Assembly (NCBI RefSeq): GCF_945957345.1
Contig: NZ_CAMFKW010000022.1
Span: 16,126-80,125 of the forward strand
Length of the DNA stretch: 64,000 bases
Reading direction: 5' to 3'
Origin: an uncultured Allobosea sp.
GTDB taxonomy: Bacteria > Pseudomonadota > Alphaproteobacteria > Rhizobiales > Beijerinckiaceae
The stretch's first letter is position 1, and each line of letters opens with the position of its first letter. Shown here in pieces: positions 30,601 through 38,931 of this stretch. The notes under the pieces were generated by a model. It was given only the letters and a program-made list of their open reading frames with translations. It had not been told where the DNA came from and made no database searches. The position numbers were made by a program, and so were the translations under genes.

Positions 30601-32453
30601 ATGTCGTGGAGCCAGATGCGGACGGCGTCGCCATTGCCCTGCGGCATGACGTTGTAGGTCCGTTCGTTGACGACGCGGAAGCCCATGTTCTCCAACACCG
30701 GGACGCGGGCCGAGAGCGAGATCGGCGCGCCACGTGAGAAGACCTTGAGATTGGCGCGCTTGGCGTCGTCGCCCTCGCGCCGGTAGAGATTGACGGCGCG
30801 GCCGCGCTCCGGCGTGAGCTGCTGGAGCATCTCGATATCGACCAGCGCGTCCGCGGCCGAGAAGCGCTCGCGATAGGCGGCGCCAAAGGCTTCGGCATAG
30901 CGCTCGGCCAGCGCGCGGGCGGCGGGGCCGGCTTTCTCCTGGTCGAGAACGTCCTTCAGCCCGTCACCCCAGGTGCGGACGATGGCGCTGATGCCGGCTT
31001 CCAGCGTCGAGCGCTCGACGCGCGGGGTTTTGCCCTCGTCGCGGCCGATGATGTAGTGGGTGCGCGAGAGCGGCCCCTCGGGATAGGCGGGATAGGCGGC
31101 CGAGAGGCGCCCGCCATAGACCCGCGCCAGGAAATCGCCGACGCGCTGGCGCACCGTGGTGTCGTAGCGGTCCTTCGGGATGAAGACGAGGATCGAGACG
31201 AAGCGGTCGAACTCGTCGACGCGGGCAAGCGCCCGGATGCGTGGTCGCTCGGTGAGCTGCAGGATGTCGAGGGCGAACTGCTCCAGCGTCGGGGTGTCGA
31301 TCTGGAAGAGCTCGTCGCGCGGATAGGCGTCGAGCACGTTCATCAATGCCCGGCCGGAATAGCTCGCCGGGTCGAAGCCGATATTCTTGGCGACGCGGGC
31401 GACCTTGAGCCGGAGATAGGGGATGCCGCGGGCGGAGCCGGTATAGGCGTTCGAGGTGAGCAGGCCGACGATGCGCAGTTCGCCGTCGAGCCGTCCGTCT
31501 GCCGTGAACAGCTTGACGCCGACATAGTCGAGATGGACGCGGCGATGGACCAGGCTCTTGACGTTGGCCTTGGTGATGATGAGCGCTTGGGGTTTGGCCA
31601 GGAAGGAGCGCAGTTCCGGCGTGACCGTGACCAGCTCGCGGCCCTTGCGCAGGACCTTGACCGTGGGATCGCGCAGGATGCCGAGGCCGGAGCCTTCGAT
31701 CGGGTCGGCCGCGACGTCGCCGCCCGGGAAGCGATAGGCGCGGATGCCGAGCAGGGTGAAGTTGTCGCCGGCGATCCATTCGAGGAACTGCAGCGCCTCG
31801 TTGATCTCATCTTCCGGCAGTGGCGGCGGATTGGCGCGATAGGCCTGGATCACCTCGGTGATGCGGCCGCGCATCGCGGCCCAGTCATCCACGGCGAGCG
31901 CGACGTCGTTGTAGACGCGCTCCAGCCCGGCGCGCAGCTTCTCGCGCGCTTCCGGCGTATCGATACGCGGGACATGGATGTGGAGCAGGCTTTCGCGGCG
32001 CGTGCCCTCGGGCGCTCGGCCCGCCGCTTCCCCGGCTAGTGAGGCGAACTTGCCCTTGGCATCGCGGGCGACCGCCAGGATCGGGTGTGCGACGAGACGC
32101 GGCTCGTGACCCTGCTCCTGCAATTCGGCGAGCGTCGAATCGAGCAGGAACGGCTTGTTGTCGTTGACGACCTCAAGAACGGTGAGCTGGTTCTTGCGCT
32201 CGCCCTCGCCGTATTCCTCGTCGCGGAAGCGCAGGTTGATCGTGTCGGGCTTGCGCGGCTGGGCGAGGTGCTCGAAGGCGGCAGCGGCTGTACGGGCCAG
32301 CATTTCGGCCGGAAGGGCCTCGAGATCCTCGGCGACGGATCGGCCAAAAAGCAGGCGGGGGAACTCGGCGGGCATCGAACTCTTCAGTCCGGTGGCTGCG
32401 GCCTCGATCGCTGCGATTGCACCCGCAGTCGCGTTCGTCACCCGTTTGCCCAT
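27621..32453 (-). CDS. gdhB: NAD-specific glutamate dehydrogenase (large, 180-kDa class)
   Basis: Catalyses oxidative deamination of glutamate to 2-oxoglutarate, mainly catabolic. At 1610 residues it fits the GDH-180 class of proteobacteria and actinomycetes: a long N-terminal regulatory part with ACT-like modules, the catalytic core at about residues 770-1200 (GGLRWSDRPQDFRTEVLGL, VPVGAKGGFFPK, GDMSGDVFGNGM, GGIGTYI), and a helical C-terminal part. Frame is intact from ATG to stop. It stands alone and diverges from an AhpD-like gene. The protein is the longest in the window. Confidence 0.96.
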   Translation of the reverse strand: MGKRVTNATAGAIAAIEAAATGLKSSMPAEFPRLLFGRSVAEDLEALPAEMLARTAAAAFEHLAQPRKPDTINLRFRDEEYGEGERKNQLTVLEVVNDNKPFLLDSTLAELQEQGHEPRLVAHPILAVARDAKGKFASLAGEAAGRAPEGTRRESLLHIHVPRIDTPEAREKLRAGLERVYNDVALAVDDWAAMRGRITEVIQAYRANPPPLPEDEINEALQFLEWIAGDNFTLLGIRAYRFPGGDVAADPIEGSGLGILRDPTVKVLRKGRELVTVTPELRSFLAKPQALIITKANVKSLVHRRVHLDYVGVKLFTADGRLDGELRIVGLLTSNAYTGSARGIPYLRLKVARVAKNIGFDPASYSGRALMNVLDAYPRDELFQIDTPTLEQFALDILQLTERPRIRALARVDEFDRFVSILVFIPKDRYDTTVRQRVGDFLARVYGGRLSAAYPAYPEGPLSRTHYIIGRDEGKTPRVERSTLEAGISAIVRTWGDGLKDVLDQEKAGPAARALAERYAEAFGAAYRERFSAADALVDIEMLQQLTPERGRAVNLYRREGDDAKRANLKVFSRGAPISLSARVPVLENMGFRVVNERTYNVMPQGNGDAVRIWLHDMTLERADDGEIDIEHLDPTIEAALMAQFRGLAESDRFDQLVLVAGLAWREAALLRAFGRYLRQAGAPYAQGYIADALTRHSGIAAGLVAYFAAKFDPRVPTSEREQRMTQKHAEIEEALDAVTSLDDDRILRRLVNLVDAALRTNFFQIGPDGQPRQTITFKFDCAKVDGLPLPRPLYEIFVYSPRVEGIHMRFGKVARGGLRWSDRPQDFRTEVLGLVKAQQVKNAVIVPVGAKGGFFPKQLPPASDRAAWLAEGTESYRIFIRNLLELTDNLDGETVVPPPDTVRHDGDDPYLVVAADKGTATFSDTANAISLEKHHWLGDAFASGGSQGYDHKGMGITARGAWEAVKRHFREVDIDIQTTPFTVAGVGDMSGDVFGNGMLLSPAIKLVAAFDHRDIFLDPDPDMAKSLAERQRLFALPRSSWQDYDKSLISKGGGIFSRQAKSIPLSPEVRALLDLDKKEVSPPELMTAILKARVDLLWFGGIGTYIRATDETDAQVGDRANDAIRITGNDLRTRVIGEGANLGVTQRGRIEAARKGVKLNTDAIDNSAGVNTSDVEVNIKIALAGPVKDGRLKEDKRNELLAAMTNEVGDLVLRNNYLQTLALSLTEAQGSAATPGLRFLMQTLEQNGRLDRSVEYLPSDAQLAEREKRSEGLTRPELAVLLAYAKLSLHDALLESSVPDDPYLASELVRYFPRALREAYPDAIASHKLRREIVATQLANAIVNRGGPALVPVLAALTRSDAPAIAAAYAIARDSFDLIALNGEIDALDAKIPGKTQLGLYGAAQELVTNRMGWFLRRGVAKPGTIEQTIARYAKGVKELSAELGTLLPEAASQARLARIAVLTSEGVPEVLATRIASLPALAEATDIVDIAERSKRKIGEVARIHFGIDALFGLSSLKAAAAAVPATDDYERLARERAIETLDDAQSNLTQEVSASAKGQGKLESWLAERGDDAERTRSTVNAIASSGLTLPKLMVAAGMLADLPRKH

Positions 32454-32565
32454 GGTTCACCCCAGTTGTTTTGCCGCAGCGATGACATAGGCTGCGGAGC
32501 CTTTCAACTTGCCGTGCCCGAAAAAGCGGCAAACTGACGCGCCCCCCGACTCGACAGGACACACC

Positions 32566-33183
32566 ATGGCAACAAAGCATGACAAACCCAAGGTGGGAGA
32601 AGAGCCGGCGCGGCAGGATTCGCCGCCTGCCGTCATGGCGCTGGACCTGAAGCCGGGAGCGCTCTCAGCCGAAAACCAGGCCTATTTCGCGAAATGCCAG
32701 GAGAAGCTCGGTTTCGTGCCGAATGTCCTGACCTCCTATGCACATGACGACGCCAAGCTTACGGCCTTCGCCGCCTTCTACAACGACCTGATGCTGGCGC
32801 CGTCCGGCCTCTCGAAGCTGGAGCGGGAGATGATCGCGGTGGCGGTCTCCAGCGTGAACCGCTGCTATTATTGCCTCACCGCCCATGGTGCGGCCGTACG
32901 CCAGCTCTCGGGCGATCCGGTGCTGGGCGAACTCCTGGTGATGAATTATCGGGCGGCGGAGCTCTCGGCGCGGCACCGGGCCATGCTGGATTTCTCGGTC
33001 AAGCTGACGGAAACGCCGCACCTGATCGGCGAAGGGGATCGCGAGGCTCTGTGCAAGGCAGGTTTCGGCGAGCGCGACATCTGGGACATCGGCGCCGTCG
33101 CGTCCTTCTACAACATGTCGAATCGGATGGCTTCCGCGGTCGATATGCGGCCGAATGCCGAGTATCACGGTCAGGTGCGGTAG
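32566..33183 (+). CDS. AhpD-like / peroxidase-related carboxymuconolactone decarboxylase-fold protein
   Basis: A 205-residue CMD-fold protein of the uncharacterised peroxidase-related type. The redox motif CYYCLTAHG near residue 104 has the CxxC and downstream histidine of AhpD. The second half, DFSVKLTETPHLIGEGDREAL, is typical of that subfamily. It likely reduces hydroperoxides or thiols; no direct partner is adjacent. The ATG at 32566 is used; upstream codons from 32509 lack conservation features. Confidence 0.85.
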   Translation: MATKHDKPKVGEEPARQDSPPAVMALDLKPGALSAENQAYFAKCQEKLGFVPNVLTSYAHDDAKLTAFAAFYNDLMLAPSGLSKLEREMIAVAVSSVNRCYYCLTAHGAAVRQLSGDPVLGELLVMNYRAAELSARHRAMLDFSVKLTETPHLIGEGDREALCKAGFGERDIWDIGAVASFYNMSNRMASAVDMRPNAEYHGQVR

Positions 33184-33199
33184 AGTGGCGCTTCCCGTC

Positions 33200-33222
33200 A
33201 TGGTCGGGCTTGTCCCGACCAT
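33200..33222. repeat. REP-type palindrome
   Basis: A perfect 9-bp stem, ATGGTCGGG/CCCGACCAT, with a CTTGT loop, flanked by CCGTC and CCACGTC. This form of palindrome, CGTCATGG-CGGGCTTGTCCCG, recurs widely in Rhizobiales as I recall. It may also terminate the AhpD-like gene. Confidence 0.65.
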
Positions 33223-33623
33223 CCACGTCCTTATCGATGCAGTGCGGTGTTCAAGACGTGAATGCTCGCCACAAGGGCGAGCATGATGACGGTGCAACTT
33301 GAAGTCGCCGCGTGCAACGACCTGCATCGCAAAAGAAAAACGGCCGGCATAATGCCAGCCGCTAGTTGGCCCCGACTCGGTGGCCCGGCTCCGCCCGAAC
33401 TCCGGGGGGCTGGGGGGCTGACAAACCGGCGATCAGCGAAACCGGGCCGTCGAGGCAACGACGAGAGTTGAACGGCGCAACTTGGCCGTCGCTTGGCGCG
33501 TTCGCGGCGAAAATGGGGCATTTGCAAAGAGGGCTGATCGGGGTCGTGGGGTCCCTTGCCAGCGCAGGACCGCAGGCGCATCATCCCCGGATGATTTGGT
33601 GAGGCCCCGACCAGGGAGGCGCC
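33223..33623. other. Gene-free gap with candidate minus-strand RNA
   Basis: No protein gene is supported. A strong terminator (33331-33361) faces the minus strand, and no minus-strand gene precedes it: DUF2794 at 33624 is on the plus strand. G6-CT-G6 occurs at 33404-33417 and GGCCCGG/CCGGGCC can pair over about 50 bases. A small RNA read leftward from somewhere below 33620 would explain this. Small open frames here have no ribosome site or family resemblance. Confidence 0.4.
33331..33361 (-). terminator. Orphan intrinsic terminator (minus strand)
   Basis: Read on the minus strand the stem CGGCTGGCA/TGCCGGCCG, loop TTA, is followed directly by TTTTTCTTTT. The one non-Watson-Crick pair is a U-G wobble on the minus strand but a C-A mismatch on the plus strand, which fixes the direction. 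There is no annotated gene upstream of it. Confidence 0.8.
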
Positions 33624-33992
33624 ATGAGCGACAGCGAAACGCCACAACCGCAATCCGCCGGCGCGGTCGTCCATTTCCCAGCGCCGGCGCGACCGACCAC
33701 CGTGACCTTCGATCGACGAGAGCTCAGCGAATTGCTCAATCTGTACGGTCGCATGGTCGCAGCCGGCGAATGGCGCGATTACGCCATCGATTTCCTCAAG
33801 GACAAGGCGCAGTTCTCGGTGTTCCGGCGCTCGTCGGAAATGCCGCTCTACCGGATCGTCAAGGATCCGGCGCTGGCGCGGCGACAGGGTGCCTATTCGG
33901 TCGTCGCGGCGACCGGGCTCATCCTGAAGCGTGGCTCCGAACTTTCGCGCGTGCTCAAGGTGCTCGACAACAAGCTCAGCGTGGTAACCTGA
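33624..33992 (+). CDS. DUF2794 domain protein
   Basis: A 122-residue protein, unknown function, matching the DUF2794 pattern: VTFDRRELSELLNLYGRMV, GEWRDYAIDFLKDKAQFSVF and LYRIVKDP. The family is largely alphaproteobacterial. The ATG has AGGGAGG 6 bases upstream. No operon partner; convergent with a GNAT gene 21 bases later. Confidence 0.88.
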   Translation: MSDSETPQPQSAGAVVHFPAPARPTTVTFDRRELSELLNLYGRMVAAGEWRDYAIDFLKDKAQFSVFRRSSEMPLYRIVKDPALARRQGAYSVVAATGLILKRGSELSRVLKVLDNKLSVVT

Positions 33993-34013
33993 CGCGCCTG
34001 CCCGGCTTCGGGA

Positions 34014-34550
34014 TCAGAAGCCCGGCGGCGTGCAGTCTCCCTCGCCCAGCTCCTTCTGCATCAGCATCTGGTCGAGCCAGCGGCCGTGCTTGAAGCCGAC
34101 CTTCTCGGCCACACCGATCAGGCGGAAGCCGGCGCGCTCGTGCAGGCGGCGCGAGCCGACCGAGGCGCCGGTACCGTCGCCGATCACTGCGATCATCTGC
34201 CGGAAGCCGCGCTCGGTGCAGGCCTGCATCAGCTCATCGAGCAGCAGGCCGCCGATGCCGAGCCCTTGGGCCGTCGGCGCGATATAGATCGAGTTCTCGA
34301 CGGTCGAGCGATAGGCCGGGCGCGGCCGGTAGGCGCCGGCATAGGCATAGCCGAGGATCTCGCCCTCCCGCTCTGCGACGAGATAGGGATAGCCGCCGGC
34401 CTGGATGGTTTCGAAGCGCCGCCGCATCTCGGCCTCGCCCGGCGGCTCCAGCTCCCAGGAGGCGGTGCCGTGCGACACCGCATGGGCGTAGATCGCGGCG
34501 ATGGCGGGAATGTCGGTGGGAAGGCCTGAGCGGATCGAGAGCGTCGTCAT
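34014..34550 (-). CDS. GNAT N-acetyltransferase (phosphinothricin acetyltransferase-like)
   Basis: A 178-residue GNAT protein close in pattern to PAT/Bar: IRSGLPTDIPAIAAIYAHAV at the N-terminus, GYAYAGAYRPRPAYRSTVENSI split across the fold's centre, and the acetyl-CoA loop QGLGIGGLLLDELM. The subfamily acetylates phosphinothricin or, more often, amino acids such as methionine sulfone; substrate here is unknown. The SV-IYI pattern after the AYR segment is usual for PAT proteins. Same strand as the BI-1-like gene and upstream of its terminator. Confidence 0.88.
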   Translation of the reverse strand: MTTLSIRSGLPTDIPAIAAIYAHAVSHGTASWELEPPGEAEMRRRFETIQAGGYPYLVAEREGEILGYAYAGAYRPRPAYRSTVENSIYIAPTAQGLGIGGLLLDELMQACTERGFRQMIAVIGDGTGASVGSRRLHERAGFRLIGVAEKVGFKHGRWLDQMLMQKELGEGDCTPPGF

Positions 34551-34580
34551 GCCCGCAGAATGAGCAACCGCCGTGCCAAA

Positions 34581-34609
34581 AGAAAAGCCCCGGCCGCAGG
34601 GCCGGGGCT
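34581..34609 (-). terminator. Intrinsic terminator after the BI-1-like gene
   Basis: Stem GCCCCGGCC/GGCCGGGGC (34587-34595/34600-34608), followed on the minus strand by TTTTCTTTT. It ends the transcript of the Bax-inhibitor-like gene, 33 bases past its stop. Confidence 0.9.
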
Positions 34610-34641
34610 CGCTTGGGGCATGACGCCCGCTATCGGTTGGC

Positions 34642-35415
34642 TCAGCGGCGGTCGCCGAGCAGGCTGATCAGCATCTGGAACATGTTGATGAAGTTCAGGT
34701 AGAGCGACAGCGCGCCGTTCACCGAGAGCTTCGCAGCCGATTCCGGATCCAGGTTCGAATAGAGATACATCTCCTTCAGACGCTGGGTATCCCAGGCGGT
34801 CAGGCCCGCGAAGATCAGCACGCCCAGCACCGAGATGCCGAAGGAGAGCGCGCTCGACGCCAGGAACAGGTTGACCACCGAGGCGATGATCAGGCCGATC
34901 AGGCCCATGATCAGGAAGGAGCCCATGCCCGAGAGCGACTTCTTCGTGGTATAGCCGACGAGGCTCAGCGCGCCGAAGGCGGCGGCCGTGATGAAGAAGA
35001 CGCGCACGACCGAGGCGCCGGTGAAGACCACGAGGATCGACGACATCGAGACGCCCATCACCGCCGCGAAGACGAAGAACATGGTGCGCGCCGAAGCGGC
35101 GCTCATGTTCTCGGCTTTGAACGAGAACAGCATGATGAAGGCGAGCGGAGCCAGCATCACGACCCATTTCAGCGGGCTGAGATAGATCGCCTGGCCGAGC
35201 GCGGTCAGACCGGCGATCTTGCCGTCGGGCGTGTAGCCGGCGATCGCCAGCATGGAGATGGCGAGCGCGGCGAGGCCGGTGATGGCCAGACCGATCGTCA
35301 TGTTGTTGTAGACGCCGAGCATGAACGAGCGCAGGCCCTGATCCATCTCGACGGCGCTGGTCTGCTGTGCGCGGCCGGCACCCCAGACTGGAGCATTGCG
35401 GTCGAAGTTGCTCAT
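34642..35415 (-). CDS. Bax inhibitor-1/YccA-family membrane protein
   Basis: Inner-membrane protein, 257 residues, with seven hydrophobic spans after a 50-residue cytoplasmic N-terminus (MSNFDRNAPVWGAG). YccA modulates FtsH proteolysis in E. coli; the BI-1 fold includes pH-gated calcium leak channels. The C-terminus LSVNGALSLYLNFINMFQML is characteristic. The start at 35415 is preferred over 35454 by family resemblance and a GGGGAAAG upstream. Confidence 0.92.
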   Translation of the reverse strand: MSNFDRNAPVWGAGRAQQTSAVEMDQGLRSFMLGVYNNMTIGLAITGLAALAISMLAIAGYTPDGKIAGLTALGQAIYLSPLKWVVMLAPLAFIMLFSFKAENMSAASARTMFFVFAAVMGVSMSSILVVFTGASVVRVFFITAAAFGALSLVGYTTKKSLSGMGSFLIMGLIGLIIASVVNLFLASSALSFGISVLGVLIFAGLTAWDTQRLKEMYLYSNLDPESAAKLSVNGALSLYLNFINMFQMLISLLGDRR

Positions 35416-35635
35416 TAAGAGACTTTCCCCTGACGGTGTTTCGGACGACGACAAGCGCGCGGGCGCCAGCCGTCCTCGCGCACGAAAAGTCGCGATGACG
35501 GGAATATGAGGGGCTTTGCCGGTTCTTACAAGGGCCGGCCATGGTTAGGGCCAGCCGGATCATAGAAATTCGGCGCTGCATCAATGCAGAATTACAGGAA
35601 TTTAATGTCTATCGAGAGTCGATCTCAGACAGTCA

Positions 35636-38221
35636 TCATAAATTTCTGAGATGAGAAGCCGGGGCCTTCGCCAGTATTTTTATCGTTCCGACAAGCCCGA
35701 ACAGGACGGTCACCCCGATTGCTGCAGTCGCGGCCAGTATCGCGCCCGTGGGATCACTGACGAATTCGATCCGCATCACTTGCGTGACGATGCCCCAGCC
35801 GGCCGCTGTACCCGCGACAACACCGAAGACGGCCGCGACGAGCCCGATGGCCGCATATTCAAGGGCGTACGACGAAAGTATGAAGCGGCGGGTGGCGCCG
35901 AGGGTCTTCAGGATCATCGCGTCATAGAGCCGCGCCCGCTGCCCCGCGGCGAGCGCACCGCCGAGCACGAGCAGGCTCGCAGCGATGGCCAGGCCCGACG
36001 CGCCGCGGATTGCCATGGCGAGCTGGGAGACGATGGTGTTGACCGCTTCGAGCGCGTCCTTGACCCGGACCGCGGTGACGGCCGGGAAATCGAGCGCGAG
36101 CCGGCGCATCAGGGCTGCGTCGGTCGCGCCCTTGCCGTCCGGGCTCGTCGCGACGGTGGCAAGATTGGTGTGCGGGGCGCCTGCGAAGGTGTTGGGCGAG
36201 AACACCATGACGAAATTGATGCCGAAGGAGCGCCAGTCGACGGTGCGGAAATTGGCGACGCGGGCGGTGATATTGCGGCCGAGCACGTTGACGGTGAGCC
36301 TGTCTCCGATCTTCAGGCCGATGCCGGCAGCGTTCTGGGCGTCGAAGGAGACCAAGGGCTCGCCGCGATAATCGGCCGGCCACCACTCGCCCGCGGCGAT
36401 ACGCGAGCCTTCCGGCAGCGTGGCGGCGTAGGTGATGCCGCGGTCGCCATCGAGCACCCAGGCGGATTGCTCGCTGGCCTTGATGTCCTCGGCGCGGGTC
36501 TGGTTCACCGAGACGATGCGGCCGCGCATCATTGGCACGCGTTCGGTCTTCGCACCGGGCCGCTCGGCCGCGAGGAAGGCGTCGAAACGTTCGGAGTCGC
36601 GGCTGGGCACGTCGAGGAAGAAGAAGCTGGGCGCCTTGTCGGGTAGGGCGCCGGTGAGCTGCCGGGTCAGGCTGACATCGATGAAGGAGAGCGCCGAGAG
36701 CAGGGCAACGCCAAGGCCGAGCGAGAGCACGAGCGCGGGCGTCAGCGCGCCCGGCCGGTGGCTGTTGGCGAGTGCCATGCGCAAAGCCGGGCGGCGCGGA
36801 CGCGGGATGCGGCGAGCCAGTGCCATCAGGCCGAGCGAGACGGCGCGCAGCAGCAGGAAGACGCCGAACATCACGCCGATATAGATCAGCGCGATCCGGC
36901 GATCATAGGCGAAGCCGATGGCGACGCCGGCAAGGCCAGCCAAGGCCAGTGCGCAGAGCACGAGGTAGATCGCACGGGGGCGGCGCGGATCGGGCTCGAC
37001 CTTGTCGCGGAACAGGGCCGAGACCGGGATGTCATGGGCGCGGCCGAGCGGGATGAGCGCGAAGACGAGCGCCGTCAGCAGGCCGTAAAGCGCGGCGATG
37101 GCGAGCTCGCCCGGCGCGAGCGTCGGTTCGAAAGGTACCGGCAGGATGCTCTGGACGACGGTGCCGAGGCCGAAGGGGGCGGCTGCGCCCAGCACGAGGC
37201 CGATCGCGGTGCCGATGGCGGCGACGAGCATGACCTCGGTCAGGTGGATCGCGACGACGCGCCCGCCGGTGGCGCCGACGGCCTTCATCGTGGCGAAATC
37301 GAGCTTCTTGGCCTCGACGAAGCGGCGCACGGCATTGGCGACCCCGACGCCACCGACCAGCAGGGCGGTGAGGCCGACCAGCGTCAGGAACTGGGTGAAG
37401 CGCTCGAGATTGCGCTGGAAGCTCGGCGCGGCATTGGCGCGGGAGCGGATTTCCCAGCCGGCCTCGCGCTGCTGCGTGCCTGCGTCGGAGATAACCTTCT
37501 CAAGATCGGGATCGCTCGACGCGGTCTGCGGAAGCTGGAGGCGATAGGTCCAGCGGATCAGGCTGCCGGGCTGGATCAGGCCGGTCGCCTTCAGCGCCTC
37601 CTGCGACATCAGGAGGCGCGGGCCGAAGCCGACGCCGGCCGCGATCTTGTCGGGCTCGGAGACCAGATTGGCGCGCAACTGGATCTTCGCGCCGCCGACC
37701 TTGACGATATCGCCGGGCTTCAGATCGAGCCGGCCGAACAGGACGGGGTCGGCGACAGCGCCGTAGGCTCCGTCGCGCTGGTCGAGCAGGCTGGGGAGCG
37801 GCCCCTGCGGGTCGGTCTCGACCGTGCCGATGCTCGGATAGGCGGCATCGACCGCCTTGATCTCGACCAGAGCCGCGCCCTTCTCGCCGGCATTGGCCAT
37901 GCCGCGCATGGTGGCGATGCTGGAGACGGTGCCGCGCGCGCTCAGGAAAGCGAGTTCGGGCGGTGTCGCCTCGCGATGGATCAGGCTGAAGGTGGCGTCG
38001 CCGCCGAGGATGCGACGGCCCTCGCGGGCGAGCCCCTCGGTGAGCCCGCGCGAAGCCGAGGCGACGGCGGCGATGGTCATGACGCCCAATGCAAGGCAGG
38101 CGATGAAGATGCCGAAGCCGCGCAGGCCGGCCCGCAGGTCGCGGATGGCGAGACGCAGGACGAGGCCGATGCCTGGAGTTCGATAGGCCGGATTTTGAGG
38201 CGGTTTGACGGGAGCGTGCAT
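35636..38221 (-). CDS. FtsX-type ABC transporter permease (YbbP-like)
   Basis: Large permease, 861 residues: one N-terminal span, a 220-residue periplasmic domain, three spans near 275-420, further spans around 420-520, a second periplasmic domain and three C-terminal spans. This doubled-FtsX layout matches the YbbP type, predicted to work with a TesA-like esterase. Overlaps nothing; its ATPase ends 2 bases upstream. Probable substrate: a lipid or lipoprotein moved out of the membrane; unproven. Confidence 0.9.
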   Translation of the reverse strand: MHAPVKPPQNPAYRTPGIGLVLRLAIRDLRAGLRGFGIFIACLALGVMTIAAVASASRGLTEGLAREGRRILGGDATFSLIHREATPPELAFLSARGTVSSIATMRGMANAGEKGAALVEIKAVDAAYPSIGTVETDPQGPLPSLLDQRDGAYGAVADPVLFGRLDLKPGDIVKVGGAKIQLRANLVSEPDKIAAGVGFGPRLLMSQEALKATGLIQPGSLIRWTYRLQLPQTASSDPDLEKVISDAGTQQREAGWEIRSRANAAPSFQRNLERFTQFLTLVGLTALLVGGVGVANAVRRFVEAKKLDFATMKAVGATGGRVVAIHLTEVMLVAAIGTAIGLVLGAAAPFGLGTVVQSILPVPFEPTLAPGELAIAALYGLLTALVFALIPLGRAHDIPVSALFRDKVEPDPRRPRAIYLVLCALALAGLAGVAIGFAYDRRIALIYIGVMFGVFLLLRAVSLGLMALARRIPRPRRPALRMALANSHRPGALTPALVLSLGLGVALLSALSFIDVSLTRQLTGALPDKAPSFFFLDVPSRDSERFDAFLAAERPGAKTERVPMMRGRIVSVNQTRAEDIKASEQSAWVLDGDRGITYAATLPEGSRIAAGEWWPADYRGEPLVSFDAQNAAGIGLKIGDRLTVNVLGRNITARVANFRTVDWRSFGINFVMVFSPNTFAGAPHTNLATVATSPDGKGATDAALMRRLALDFPAVTAVRVKDALEAVNTIVSQLAMAIRGASGLAIAASLLVLGGALAAGQRARLYDAMILKTLGATRRFILSSYALEYAAIGLVAAVFGVVAGTAAGWGIVTQVMRIEFVSDPTGAILAATAAIGVTVLFGLVGTIKILAKAPASHLRNL

Positions 38222-38223
38222 CG

Positions 38224-38928
38224 TCAGGCGACCGCCGTCTCGGGCTCGGCCTCGATCACGCCGGAGCGCAGCCGGACCGTGCGCTCGCAGAGAGCGGCGA
38301 GCGAGAGATCATGGGTGACGAGCACCAGCGTCGCCCCGCGTTCGCGCTTCAGCGCGAAGATCAGATCGACGATCGCGCGCCCGGTCGATTCGTCGAGATT
38401 GCCGGTGGGCTCGTCGGCGACGAGGATCGCTGGGTCCGGGGCGACCGCGCGTGCGATGGCGACGCGCTGCTGCTCGCCGCCGGACAACTGGGCCGGGTAA
38501 TGATCCATGCGGTGACTCAAGCCCACATTGCGCAGTTCCGCCTCGGCGCGGGTGAAGGCGTCGAGATGGCCGGCGAGTTCCAGCGGCAGGGCGACGTTCT
38601 CGCGCGCCGTCATGGTCGGGACGAGATGGAAGGACTGGAAGACGATGCCGATATGCCGGCCGCGGAAGACCGCGAGCCCGTCCTCGTCCAGGGCGCCGAG
38701 ATCCTGGCCGGCGACCTTGACCAGGCCGGAATCAGGGCGTTCCAGTCCGGCCATGGTCATCAGCAGCGTCGACTTGCCGGAGCCGGAGGGGCCGACGAGG
38801 CCGGTTGCCTCGCCATCCGCCAGCGACACCGAGACGCCCTTGAGGATATGGACGCGGGCGGCGCCACGCCCCAAACTCAGGTGGACATCCTGCAACTCGA
38901 TTGCCGAAGCGGCCTTCTCGCTCATCAC
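38224..38928 (-). CDS. ABC transporter ATPase (YbbA/LolD-like)
   Basis: Nucleotide-binding subunit, 234 residues, of the LolD/MacB-like class. Walker A GPSGSGKSTL, Q-loop FQSFHLVPTM, signature LSGGEQQRVAIARA, Walker B ILVADEPTGNLDE and H-loop VTHD are all present. The permease starts 2 bases downstream, so they form a coupled pair. It is divergent from the esterase gene with only 3 bases between their start codons. Confidence 0.95.
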   Translation of the reverse strand: MMSEKAASAIELQDVHLSLGRGAARVHILKGVSVSLADGEATGLVGPSGSGKSTLLMTMAGLERPDSGLVKVAGQDLGALDEDGLAVFRGRHIGIVFQSFHLVPTMTARENVALPLELAGHLDAFTRAEAELRNVGLSHRMDHYPAQLSGGEQQRVAIARAVAPDPAILVADEPTGNLDESTGRAIVDLIFALKRERGATLVLVTHDLSLAALCERTVRLRSGVIEAEPETAVA

Positions 38929-38931
38929 GCC

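Noticed and set aside
33365..33385. CACCGAGTCGG-like run resembling a tracrRNA end, and AACGACGAGAG resembling a tmRNA tag
   Set aside because: Short chance likeness only; no repeat array, Cas gene, or tRNA-like ends nearby.
33231..33674. 147-residue minus-strand open frame in the 33-kb gap
   Set aside because: It reads through the strong terminator and overlaps the DUF2794 start; no family features.
36758..38500. 580-residue plus-strand open frame opposite the ABC genes
   Set aside because: Antisense shadow; the permease and ATPase have clear motifs.
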